DNA of 64,000 nt, from positions 124,001 to 188,000 of the forward strand of contig JADJSG010000006.1 of assembly GCA_016711825.1 (NCBI GenBank), given 5' to 3'. Position 1 is the stretch's first letter; each line of letters starts with the position of its first letter. This DNA comes from Bacteroidota bacterium. Lineage in GTDB: Bacteria; Bacteroidota; Bacteroidia; Chitinophagales; Chitinophagaceae. Shown piece by piece: positions 56,693 through 64,000 of this stretch. Below the pieces are notes generated by a model, which saw nothing but the letters and a program-made list of their open reading frames with translations, was not told the DNA's origin and made no database searches. The translations under genes were made by a program, and so were the position numbers.

Positions 56693-57339
56693 TACATTAA
56701 AAATTTATGTACAACAATAAAAGAAAGCAATTGCATCAATATACCAACTGCATAACCCGAATAAATCTGAAAGGGCGTATGTGCTTTCATATACAAACGT
56801 GTAGAACCAACCACACCTGCTATAAACAATGCAAGACATAAAAAAATCAGTCCATGCTGTAAAGATTGAAACATACCTATGACGGCAAAAGAAACCACGC
56901 CACCCCAGGCGGCTGTATGCATACTAATTTTGTAAAAAATAGTGGCCATAAATACTCCCACAGTGGTAAGAAAAACACCCAGTAAAAAACTTTGTAATAA
57001 TTCAGGTGCTTTTAATTGTTTATGAAACAACCAAAAAACCCAAAAGTAAAATAACATAGAAGCAATGAGGGGTGCATAGCGTTCTTTTTCGCCATGCATA
57101 TGTATGCTATCGATAAACTTAAGCCTCCACAACAAAAACACAACAAGCAAAGGAAAGGTAACAGTAATATAAGCTATAATGACGATCCACCATTGTTGTG
57201 TTTTGACTGGTAGGCCAAAAAAAAGGGTTGGGCTCATAAACACTAAAAAAACGATGACCAGGGTAGGAATAAATACCGGATGAAAGAGGGTCGAAATGAT
57301 GGTTGGCCAAAAGCCTGGCTTAGTTGAATTTTCCTGCAC
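56692..57339 (-). CDS. PAP2-like integral membrane protein, catalytic motif incomplete
   Basis: A membrane protein of about 215 residues with five or six helices. The C-terminal part resembles the PAP2 phosphatase fold (SMHTAAWGGVVSFAVIGMF; GSTRLYMKAHTPFQIYSGYAVGILM, with R and H in the places of motifs 2 and 3). The N-terminal KxxxxxxRP motif is not evident, and the line reads HGEKERYAPL instead. It may be a non-enzymatic member. Start: GTG at 57337-57339 is chosen because a TACATTTG promoter box ends four bases upstream. A TTG 54 bases further up would lie before that box. It is coupled to comB by TAATG. Confidence 0.7.
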   Translation of the reverse strand: MQENSTKPGFWPTIISTLFHPVFIPTLVIVFLVFMSPTLFFGLPVKTQQWWIVIIAYITVTFPLLVVFLLWRLKFIDSIHMHGEKERYAPLIASMLFYFWVFWLFHKQLKAPELLQSFLLGVFLTTVGVFMATIFYKISMHTAAWGGVVSFAVIGMFQSLQHGLIFLCLALFIAGVVGSTRLYMKAHTPFQIYSGYAVGILMQLLSFIVVHKFLM

Positions 57340-57343
57340 AAGG

Positions 57344-57351
57344 CAAATGTA
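57344..57351 (-). promoter_or_regulatory. Bacteroidota -7 box four bases from the GTG start of the PAP2-like gene
   Basis: TACATTTG on the minus strand. It implies a leaderless or nearly leaderless transcript, as for copA. Confidence 0.5.
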
Positions 57352-57467
57352 ATATAATAAAGTGGAGAGTAGAAAATTTGGGCATAGATTCAATACATAT
57401 TTTATAAGGATATGAAATAAGGATTAGTCCAATGGTAATATCTCAACATGGCACAGAGCTTGTGCAC

Positions 57468-57506
57468 CGTGGCGGAAAGCCAACGCACTTTCCTATGTCT
57501 CATTAC
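57468..57506 (-). repeat. Possible diverged third copy of the 59.5/60.6 kb repeat
   Basis: The reverse complement (AATGAGACATAGGAAAGTGC then GTTGGCTTTCC) resembles the middle part of the repeats at 59473-59582 and 60572-60686. The match is partial and confidence is low. Confidence 0.35.
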
Positions 57507-57598
57507 TAAGCGAGTGCTCGTGTATATACTTGAGCAAGACGGAGTTATTTAATTACTTTGTTTGGACTTATTACAAGTAATAATGGCTTTACAAAATA

Positions 57599-59386
57599 TT
57601 ATTCCTTTACTAATTTCTTCTGAAAAATATTTCCTTTGTTGTCTGTAATAGTAATAAAGTAAATACCTGCAGAATAGTCGGCGATTGACAAATTTAACGA
57701 ATTACTAGAAGTATTTATTTTTTGTAGTTTTTCCCCAATTTGGTTTTGAATTTCGCAACGAATAATTTTTGAATTAAGATCATCAAGCAGTACCTTAAAT
57801 TCTGTAGTTATGGGATTTGGATAAACCTGAAAACCATTTTCAGTATTTACACTGCTGATGCCACTTACATTATTTACTAATGTATTGTTTGTTGTATTCG
57901 TAATAATGGGAGCATTTAAATCGAAGTAGATATGAGCTTTGTTATTGATTGGTGTGCCTTCTGTTAGACCTGTTTTGTGTTTTACTTTAAATGAAACGCC
58001 TCCTTGACTAGCATCAAAATCGGTTGTGCTATCTGGTAACATTATATTTGGGAATTCAAATTTCAATATATTCCCGTTTTGGGTAAAGATCATATAATGA
58101 CTACGTCCAGTTACAACTACACTGGAAGGATCTAGGTCCGACTCTAAAGTATCTAATACCACAACATTAATAGCGGGCGAATTGCCAGTGTTTTGAAATC
58201 GAATATCATAACTAAATTCTGTTCCGAAATTTACATTACCACCTGGGCCTACGCCCTCTGGTGATACTTTCTTATCATTGGGGTCATAAGAGGTCCCTAT
58301 ATAAAAACAACTTGTTCTTGTATTGTTCAATAAATTCCAGTCGCCTGTAATGGCTCCAGTAATCATACTTGTATGACATACAGAGTCACCAATTATAAAT
58401 GGTATATTATTTATGTTGGCTAGTGGGACAAAAGTATTTACTTCTAATATTTGAGAAATCCCCATTGTTGCCATATTCCATGTTAAAGTATTACCGACAA
58501 CAGATGTAGGAATAGGTGTAGCGCTCAAATAATTAACTGAAGGGTCAAGGTTCACTGTTAAATCTCCTCCTAGCATGGGACAATTAAAATTGGTAAAGGA
58601 AAAATAAAAGGATTTATTAAATCCGGCATTGAGTATTCCCGTATTTATTGAAGTCCATGCAGCATTCATATCATAATTTGCACCATTCAATGTTAAGCCG
58701 AAATTATTATTTGTGCTATTGAGTATATTTACCGCATAAGTCTGTGTTAGTGGACAAGAAACCCCCATACAAGAAGCAAAATTTATATTTGAAAGATATG
58801 ATACTATATAAGTTTGACCTAAGATGAAGGGGTAGTCAATAGAATAATTCCCGGCTGCATCAGTATAACCATCGGCAATGATATTTCCGGCTAAAGAAAC
58901 TCCTATATGGTGGTAAAAAAGTTCTTCACCATTCTCCATGGTACAATTGACATTCATATCGTTAAATACACTTCCGGAGATATTTCCACAAGGTAATGGC
59001 GGCCCTACAGTTAAGGTATTTGCACCCCAAAACCAAGTAACCAATAGTGGTGTAGCGCCTGGCCCAGTTATAGTCATCGTAGGTGAGTATACTCCTGCAT
59101 TAGCATAAGTGTGAGTAACTGTTCCAAACAATGAATCATACACATTGGTAATATATTGAACAGGTGCTGTATAATTCGTACCATCACCAAAATCAATATA
59201 GAATGTAATAGGATCTCCAATATTAAAGTCAACGGCTGTTACCCCAAAACCCATTGTGATAGGATTTGTACAAGCACTATAATTACTAGGTATTAATGAA
59301 CTTGATAGAAATGTTGGAACCTGTGCAGAACTCATAATGGTAGTTAACACGAATGCGAGTACGAGCGAAAATAATTTTGTATTCAT
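57599..59386 (-). CDS. T9SS-exported multidomain surface protein
   Basis: A 595-residue protein with signal peptide (ending TTIMSSAQ). A PKD-like region (ITFYIDFGDGTNY...) is followed by a SdrD/Cna B-type domain (GNISGSVFNDMNVNC...GYTDAAGNYSIDYPF, about 128-185) and a conserved Bacteroidota repeat domain (YDPNDKKVSPEGVG to INNKAHIYFDLNAPIITN, about 380-515). A T9SS type A sorting domain (FQVYPNPITTEFKVLL to the end) closes it. No catalytic residues are recognisable. It is a single gene between repeat-rich intergenic regions. Confidence 0.85.
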   Translation of the reverse strand: MNTKLFSLVLAFVLTTIMSSAQVPTFLSSSLIPSNYSACTNPITMGFGVTAVDFNIGDPITFYIDFGDGTNYTAPVQYITNVYDSLFGTVTHTYANAGVYSPTMTITGPGATPLLVTWFWGANTLTVGPPLPCGNISGSVFNDMNVNCTMENGEELFYHHIGVSLAGNIIADGYTDAAGNYSIDYPFILGQTYIVSYLSNINFASCMGVSCPLTQTYAVNILNSTNNNFGLTLNGANYDMNAAWTSINTGILNAGFNKSFYFSFTNFNCPMLGGDLTVNLDPSVNYLSATPIPTSVVGNTLTWNMATMGISQILEVNTFVPLANINNIPFIIGDSVCHTSMITGAITGDWNLLNNTRTSCFYIGTSYDPNDKKVSPEGVGPGGNVNFGTEFSYDIRFQNTGNSPAINVVVLDTLESDLDPSSVVVTGRSHYMIFTQNGNILKFEFPNIMLPDSTTDFDASQGGVSFKVKHKTGLTEGTPINNKAHIYFDLNAPIITNTTNNTLVNNVSGISSVNTENGFQVYPNPITTEFKVLLDDLNSKIIRCEIQNQIGEKLQKINTSSNSLNLSIADYSAGIYFITITDNKGNIFQKKLVKE

Positions 59387-59715
59387 AGTAAATATTATTG
59401 AATTAACTATTAGACGAAATTATAGCAGTATAGGTTAGAATTTCATATTTATGAACTGTTCATTGAAGCTTACGTCTGACGCAGGAACGAGACATTGCTA
59501 GTGTTTGCTGGCTTTCTTTACCCATCTTATATCAGTATATATAAACATTAATTCTTCAAATGGATACTTTCCGTTCTCGCAGATTCTGTGTTTACAAAAC
59601 AACTTTTCTTTGGATGCTTGAATGCAGTTGTAAGCGATTAGTCCAAGAAATGGGATTCAAAGTGAAAAGGGAAGGTACCGTCCTAAAACCTGAGGGGAGG
59701 CGCTAGAAAATTAGT
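59387..59715. other. Intergenic region with a dispersed repeat
   Basis: 329 bases. It holds repeat copy A (59473-59582). No gene or terminator was identified. Confidence 0.45.
59473..59582 (+). repeat. Dispersed repeat, copy A
   Basis: About 110 bases that align to 60572-60686 along their whole length, in the same orientation. The best-matching parts are CGTCTGACG, TGCTGGCTTTCTTT, ATATAAACATT and TTCTCGCAG. Both copies flank the DUF218 gene on either side. Confidence 0.65.
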
Positions 59716-60426
59716 TTACAATTTGCCTAGTTTACCTTCCAAGCCATAGTTGACTTCTTTTCCAAGGGTTCCTTTCAATCTTTGAAATATATTTTTTCTG
59801 GCTTTGATAGATACAAAACCTTCCTTTCGGCTATTGCTAAGTTCGATTTGCGATTGTGGAGACAACATCCCTTCGATGTATTTGTAAACGATAGGGATGT
59901 GTTGAATATGCGTAGCATATCTGTTTTTAGTATGCTTTTTGAGCATCATGGACTGATAGGGGTCCGTTGCCAATGCAATTTTTTTGAAACCATTCTGCTT
60001 GGCAATTTTATATGAATAAAAAACATTTTCGGTGCTATGCTCTGCGATATTCTCAATAAAAATATGTTTTTCGTCTACTCCTAATTGCTTTGCGTAAGCG
60101 GCCATGTAAATACTTTCATAGTAATCTGTATAAACAGCCCCGCCTGAGAAAATGAGGTTTTTTGCAATACCACTTTTATAAAGATATACCGCCCATTGTA
60201 CACGTTCTGTCACTGTCTTATTTAATTTTCCATTGTCTACCGGCATACCTGTTACAATTGCAGCATCGTAAACTTCTTTGCTTGATATCACTTTTTGGAA
60301 CAATGATTCTGCCCTTTTGTGAAATCTTGAAAATGTGAAAGATGACAATAGTAATTGAGCGGAGAATAAAAATAACAAAATCTTTATGGGTTGTTTGTAG
60401 AATGGAGATTTGCTTTGGATGTTCAT
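59716..60426 (-). CDS. DUF218 (YdcF/SanA/ElyC-type) membrane-anchored protein
   Basis: A 236-residue protein with one N-terminal membrane helix (KILLFLFSAQLLLSSFTF) and a DUF218 domain: DAAIVTGMPVDNG, ERVQWAVYLYKSGIAKNLIFSGGAVY, ESIYMAAYAKQLGV and IENIAEHSTENVFYSYKIAKQNGFKKIALATDPYQSMMLKK. Family members act in envelope or peptidoglycan-precursor homeostasis (ElyC, SanA), with biochemical function unclear. A TATATTTG box lies 28 bases upstream. Repeats flank the gene on both sides. Confidence 0.85.
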   Translation of the reverse strand: MNIQSKSPFYKQPIKILLFLFSAQLLLSSFTFSRFHKRAESLFQKVISSKEVYDAAIVTGMPVDNGKLNKTVTERVQWAVYLYKSGIAKNLIFSGGAVYTDYYESIYMAAYAKQLGVDEKHIFIENIAEHSTENVFYSYKIAKQNGFKKIALATDPYQSMMLKKHTKNRYATHIQHIPIVYKYIEGMLSPQSQIELSNSRKEGFVSIKARKNIFQRLKGTLGKEVNYGLEGKLGKL

Positions 60427-60454
60427 TTTTTGTATAGATTTTGTTTATTGAATG

Positions 60455-60462
60455 CAAATATA
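60455..60462 (-). promoter_or_regulatory. Bacteroidota -7 box for the DUF218 gene
   Basis: TATATTTG on the minus strand, 28 bases upstream of the ATG at 60426. Confidence 0.45.
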
Positions 60463-60571
60463 CATATCGTTGTAATCTATATTTATTGATAAAATCAATA
60501 GGATATTTCTATATAAACAAAAAGAGCAAAGGGGGAAATTGAAGGTAGAGATGTTGCAAAATTATTTCCTT

Positions 60572-60686
60572 CGTCTGGCGAAGGAATGAGGTTTTGCCAT
60601 TGTGCGCTGGCTTCCTTTGCCTATCTTGAATCAAGATACATAAACATTTATTCATTTAATGGGTACTCTACCTACCGTCCTCGCAG
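60572..60686 (+). repeat. Dispersed repeat, copy B
   Basis: Aligns to 59473-59582 (copy A). It begins CGTCTGGCGAAGGAATGAG and ends CGTCCTCGCAG. Confidence 0.65.
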
Positions 60687-60785
60687 AGCCCTTTAGATGT
60701 ATTTCATATATTTAATATGCAAATGACATTAATTAAAGAGAATTGCTTTTTTTACGATACTTAGCGTTCAGAGAACTTTTTATAA

Positions 60786-60829
60786 CTGAAGTACGAGAGG
60801 CCATAGAGCCGAACATCTCGAACAGCGCA
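60786..60829 (-). repeat. 44-base palindromic repeat, copy 2
   Basis: Reverse complement of the repeat at 41354-41397, differing at about seven positions. The arms (GTTCGAGATG / CCTCTCGTAC on the minus strand) are less perfect than in copy 1. Confidence 0.6.
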
Positions 60830-60848
60830 AGGAGCATTTCAGTTGTAT

Positions 60849-60885
60849 AAAAAAAGCCTTTCAAGAATTTATCCTGAAAGGCTTT
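60849..60885 (-). terminator. Rho-independent terminator after tRNA-Phe
   Basis: Eleven-base arms AAAGCCTTTCA (60853-60863) and TGAAAGGCTTT (60875-60885), followed in the leftward direction by a T-run. It begins ten bases after the tRNA end. Confidence 0.85.
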
Positions 60886-60894
60886 GTTTTGAAG

Positions 60895-60967
60895 TGGTGT
60901 GGGACGGGCTTGAACCGCCGACACATGGATTTTCAGTCCATTGCTCTACCAACTGAGCTACCGCACC
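60895..60967 (-). tRNA. tRNA-Phe (anticodon GAA)
   Basis: A 73-base cloverleaf. The D-arm is GCTC/GAGC, the anticodon arm ATGGA-CTGAAAA-TCCAT with anticodon GAA, and the T-arm GGCGG-TTCAAGC-CCGTC. The discriminator base is A. CCA is not encoded. The acceptor stem pairs GGTGCGG with CCACACC and has one C-A mismatch at the fifth pair (bases 5 and 68). A terminator follows. Confidence 0.93.
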
Positions 60968-61052
60968 ATGTTTGGAACGCTTTTCACTTGTATGAAAAAT
61001 GAACCATTTTTTTAAAGGACTGCAAAAATAACAATATTATGCAAATTGCCAA

Positions 61053-61181
61053 TTATTTTTTATTTCGTTTTATAAAGTAGATGATAAAAAGAACTATCCA
61101 AATGATGCATACCGGTACAATAATCATTTTCCATCTTTCAAAAAAGGATAAATTTTGTAACAAGATAGCTAACAAATGCAT
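61053..61181 (-). CDS. Small membrane ORF (42 aa) downstream of recQ
   Basis: A short ORF that reads MHLLAILLQNLSFFERWKMI followed by a hydrophobic segment (IVPVCIIWIVLFIIYFI) and a lysine-rich end (KRNKK). It begins 16 bases after the recQ stop, so it could be in the same transcript. One membrane segment with positive residues on the C-terminal side is predicted. No family is recognised, and conservation is unknown. Confidence 0.4.
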   Translation of the reverse strand: MHLLAILLQNLSFFERWKMIIVPVCIIWIVLFIIYFIKRNKK

Positions 61182-61197
61182 GATAAATGATTAAAAT

Positions 61198-63424
61198 TTA
61201 ATTTGCAAAGTCACTCATAAATTTAATCCTCATGAGCCTAAATTGCTCCTGACTGATATTGTTTTCTTTTAAAACATCCACAGCTTCTTCTATATTTCCA
61301 CTTTCACTAGTTTGAAAAAAATCATACATGTCTTCCTGATCATACTCATCAACATAATCGTTAATACAATAATCAATATTGAGTTTTGTACCACTTGAAA
61401 CTATGGTTTCCATCTCTTGTAACAAATCCAACATTTGTATTTCTTTCATTTTGGCAATGGTATCTAAAGGAATTTTTTTATCAATATTCTGAATAATAAA
61501 TACTTTCAACCCCCCTTTGTTCACCACACTTTTCATCACAAATTCATCTATTTTTTCAATTTCATTCTCTTCTACATAACTTGCGATGAGGTCAACAAAC
61601 TTTTTACCAAATTTCAATGCTTTACCCTTGCTCACCCCAGCGATATTTTCCATTTCCTTCATGGTTGTAGGGTAGTTGGTAGCCATATCTTCTAATGAAT
61701 TTTCAAGAAATACCACAAAAGGAGGTACTTTATGTTGCTGGGCTACTTGTTTTCTTAAGTCTTTAAGCATTTGCAACAACACAGGGTCAAGGGCTGAACT
61801 TCCACTGCCAGGCGCGCCTGCTATTTCATCATCATCACCCTCTGCATCTTCAAACTTGTGATTTAATGACAATTTAAGCGAATAAGGTTTTTTCAAAAAT
61901 GCCTTACCCTTGTCGGTTAATTTCAATAATCCGTATTCTTCAATATCTTTTCTGATAAGTCCTTCAACCATCATTTGTCTCAACAATGAAAACCAAAAAT
62001 GATCATCCATCTGAAAATGAGCACCCATGCTGAAACATTTCAGCTTGTCATGTTTAAACGCTTGAATCTGAGTGTTTGACCGCCCTAATATTACATTGAT
62101 AACATAGTCGATGGTAAACATTTCCTTGATTTGACGGATGGTTTCGAGGGCAGTGAAAATAGTATCCTTCACTTCAATTTTGTCTTTTGGATGCAAACAA
62201 TTGTCACACATATCATTGCATGAATTTTCATTATACTCCTCACCAAAATAATGCAACAACACTTTACGTCTACAAATAGCACTTTCCGCATAAGCCACTG
62301 TTTCGCTGATAAGCTGACCGCCCATTTCACGCTCGGTCAATGGCTTGTCGCGCATAAGATGTTCTAATTTCTGTACATCTTTGTATGAAAAATATAATAA
62401 ACATTTTCCTTCTAAACCATCTCTTCCTGCCCTACCCGTTTCCTGGTAATAATTTTCGATTGATTTGGGTATATTGTAATGCATCACAAATCGAATATCG
62501 GGTTTGTCGATACCCATACCAAACGCAATGGTGGCTACGATCACATCTACCTTTTCCATCAAAAATTTATCCTGACGATCGGCACGGGTTTTACTATCAA
62601 GCCCCGCATGATAGGCTACTGCACTGATACCATTGGCCATGAGTATTTCTGCCAGGTCCTCAGTGGTTTTACGATTGAGTGTATAGATAATACCGCTTTT
62701 GTTTCTGTTTTGCTGTATAAACTTTACGATATGCTTTACCGTTTGGTCTTTTTTACCTTTTGGAACAATTTCATAATACAGATTGCTACGGTTAAATGAC
62801 GAAACAAATACATTCGGCTTAATTAATCCCAAATTCTTTTTGATATCATCTTGTACTTTGGGTGTAGCGGTTGCGGTCAGGGCAATGATGTTTAACGTAG
62901 GGTCAATGGTATTGATGATATCCCTGATTTTTCTGTATTCAGGTCTAAAATCATGACCCCATTCAGAAATACAGTGTGCTTCATCTACAGCCACAAAAGA
63001 AATCTTTAGTTCTTTTAAGAAATCTACATTTTCTTCTTTGGTAAGGGTTTCGGGTGCTACATAGAGCATTTTGGTTTTACCCCCAATAAATCTTCTCTTA
63101 CCTTTTTGATCTGCCCTTTGTTTAAAGACGAATTTAAAAAATGAGCTACATTTTCAATATCACTGTAACTAGCAAGTAAATCCACTTGATTTTTCATCAA
63201 TGCGATCAGTGGCGATACCACTATTGCGATACCCTCGCTCACTAAGGCAGGTAATTGATAACACAATGATTTACCACCACCCGTAGGCATAATCACAAAG
63301 GTATCTCTACCATCTAATATGCTTTGTATAATTGCTTCCTGTTCGTCTTTGAAACTATCAAATCCAAACTGTTCATGTAATGCTTTTTAAGGTCAATTTT
63401 AATTGCCTTTTTCCCTTTTGCCAT
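61198..63424 (-). CDS. recQ: ATP-dependent DNA helicase RecQ, frame broken twice by single bases
   Basis: DNA helicase used in recombination and repair. The start reads MAKGKKAIKIDLKK at 63422-63424. Walker A is MPTGGGKSLCYQLPAL. The DEAH box is VDEAHCISEWGHDFRPEY, motif VI is QETGRAGRDG, and the zinc-binding cysteines are in CNDMCDNC. The C-terminal HRDC-like region (PPFVVFLENSLEDMATNYPTTMKEMENIAGVSKGKALKFG) is followed by a short acidic tail. The frame breaks in five A (T at 63384-63388) and in five G (C at 63080-63084). One extra base in each restores a continuous 742-residue RecQ of normal length for Bacteroidota. Two breaks in one intact-looking gene point to sequence error. Confidence 0.9.
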
Positions 63425-63682
63425 AAATAATACTGTTTTCTTTAAATCCCCCCATAGGATCTGCCTTAAAATTAATTTTTAAAGTAGAATACTAATGTAC
63501 AAAGTTTAATTGAATGTTACAAACACATCGAAAATTAATTTTATACACATTCATTCGAAATTAAGGGCTTTTTATTTCTAATCAATCTAATAAATAGTTA
63601 AAAAATGAAAATAATGTATTTTAAACAAAAGTTTTGAACTTCAAAGGATGATGAAACTTAAAAAAGTGTGATATTTGACCAT

Positions 63683-64000
63683 ATGAAAAAAGCAATGATC
63701 CTGTTCTTGTTTATGAGCGTAAGCTTTGGCATGCTTGCCCAAGATCAATTGCTCAATGTAGCCAAACAGTATTTACTCAGTGGCGATTATATAAAAGCAG
63801 CCGCTACCTTCAAACAACTGGTTGATTATAATCAAGAAGATGCAACCGTATTGCTGGGTTATTTTGAAAGCTTAAAGGGATTGAAAGATTACAAAACAGC
63901 CGAAAAAATCATTAAACAACAATTGAAGTTGAATGATAAAAATGTAAGCTATCAGTTTGAATTGGCTAAATTATACAAACTCCAGGGGGAAGACAAAAAG
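63683..64000 (+). CDS. TPR-repeat exported protein, C-terminus beyond the window
   Basis: The first 106 codons of a protein with a signal peptide (MKKAMILFLFMSVSFGMLAQ). TPR-like helices follow (LLNVAKQYLLSGDYIKAAATFKQLVDYN; ATVLLGYFESLKGLKDYKTAEKIIKQQL; VSYQFELAKLYKLQGE). Such proteins often assemble envelope complexes. The rest of the sequence would be needed to say more. It is divergent from recQ, with about 260 bases of A+T-rich DNA between that show nothing else. Confidence 0.75.
   Translation, partial: MKKAMILFLFMSVSFGMLAQDQLLNVAKQYLLSGDYIKAAATFKQLVDYNQEDATVLLGYFESLKGLKDYKTAEKIIKQQLKLNDKNVSYQFELAKLYKLQGEDKK

Larger units (their letters stand above)
60427..60894. other. Intergenic region with two repeat types and a terminator
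   Basis: 468 bases. It contains the DUF218 promoter box (60455-60462), repeat copy B (60572-60686), palindromic repeat copy 2 (60786-60829) and the tRNA terminator (60853-60885). A 63-codon open frame on the minus strand overlaps the tRNA and is not a likely gene. Confidence 0.5.

Noticed and set aside
60733..60924. A 63-codon open frame next to tRNA-Phe
   Set aside because: It reads through the tRNA 3' half and its terminator, so it is not a plausible gene. Part of its peptide comes from the palindromic repeat.

Overview
The window is an A+T-rich chromosomal segment of a member of the Bacteroidota, probably from the Chitinophagales/Sphingobacteriales side (inferred from gene content; no rRNA is present). 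Supporting signs are a SusC/SusD outer-membrane pair, five proteins with C-terminal type IX secretion (T9SS) sorting domains, the gliding protein GldC, the LpxC-FabZ fusion, BatD/BatE, and many upstream sequences that fit the Bacteroidota promoter (-33 TTTG, -7 TAnnTTTG).

Layout. 0-11 kb: glutamyl-tRNA synthetase (cut by the window edge), an EnvC/LytM-type coiled-coil protein, an S9 peptidase, a T9SS-exported PKD protein, batD-batE and tsaE. 11-23 kb: a CopA-type ATPase, an AIM24-family protein, a PEGA-domain protein, a VOC protein, an esterase lipoprotein, 3-methyladenine glycosylase I, a FabG-type reductase, a YhhQ-type transporter, a PaaE-like flavo-iron-sulfur reductase and an EamA transporter. 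23-35 kb: an M43 metalloprotease, a cytochrome oxidase subunit III-III-IV cluster, lipB, rluD, gldC, an HD phosphohydrolase, and lpxD followed by lpxC/fabZ. 35-48.6 kb: a SusC-SusD-lipoprotein operon and two T9SS-exported proteins, one a very large beta-helix protein. 48.9-51.7 kb: rplM-rpsI-rpsB-tsf. 52-64 kb: an iodotyrosine-deiodinase-like nitroreductase, a 2-oxoglutarate oxygenase, an ABC exporter, comB with a PAP2-like membrane protein, a T9SS protein, a DUF218 protein, tRNA-Phe, recQ with a small membrane ORF, and the start of a TPR protein.

The observation most worth following is at 48.5 kb. A tandem heptanucleotide array lies between an upstream ATG and the beta-helix ORF. If the array had one unit fewer, the upstream ATG would read through it in frame and add a convincing signal peptide to the 1,819-aa T9SS cargo. 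This is the arrangement expected of a phase-variable export switch. A second heptanucleotide array with a related unit sits directly after rpsB.

Five conserved genes (rluD, an HD-domain gene, susD, tsf and recQ, the last twice) are broken by single-base changes in homopolymer runs. Since tsf is normally essential, these are more likely sequence errors than real pseudogenes, and the genes are annotated here as full-length with a note. The intergenic regions also hold at least three small dispersed repeat families.
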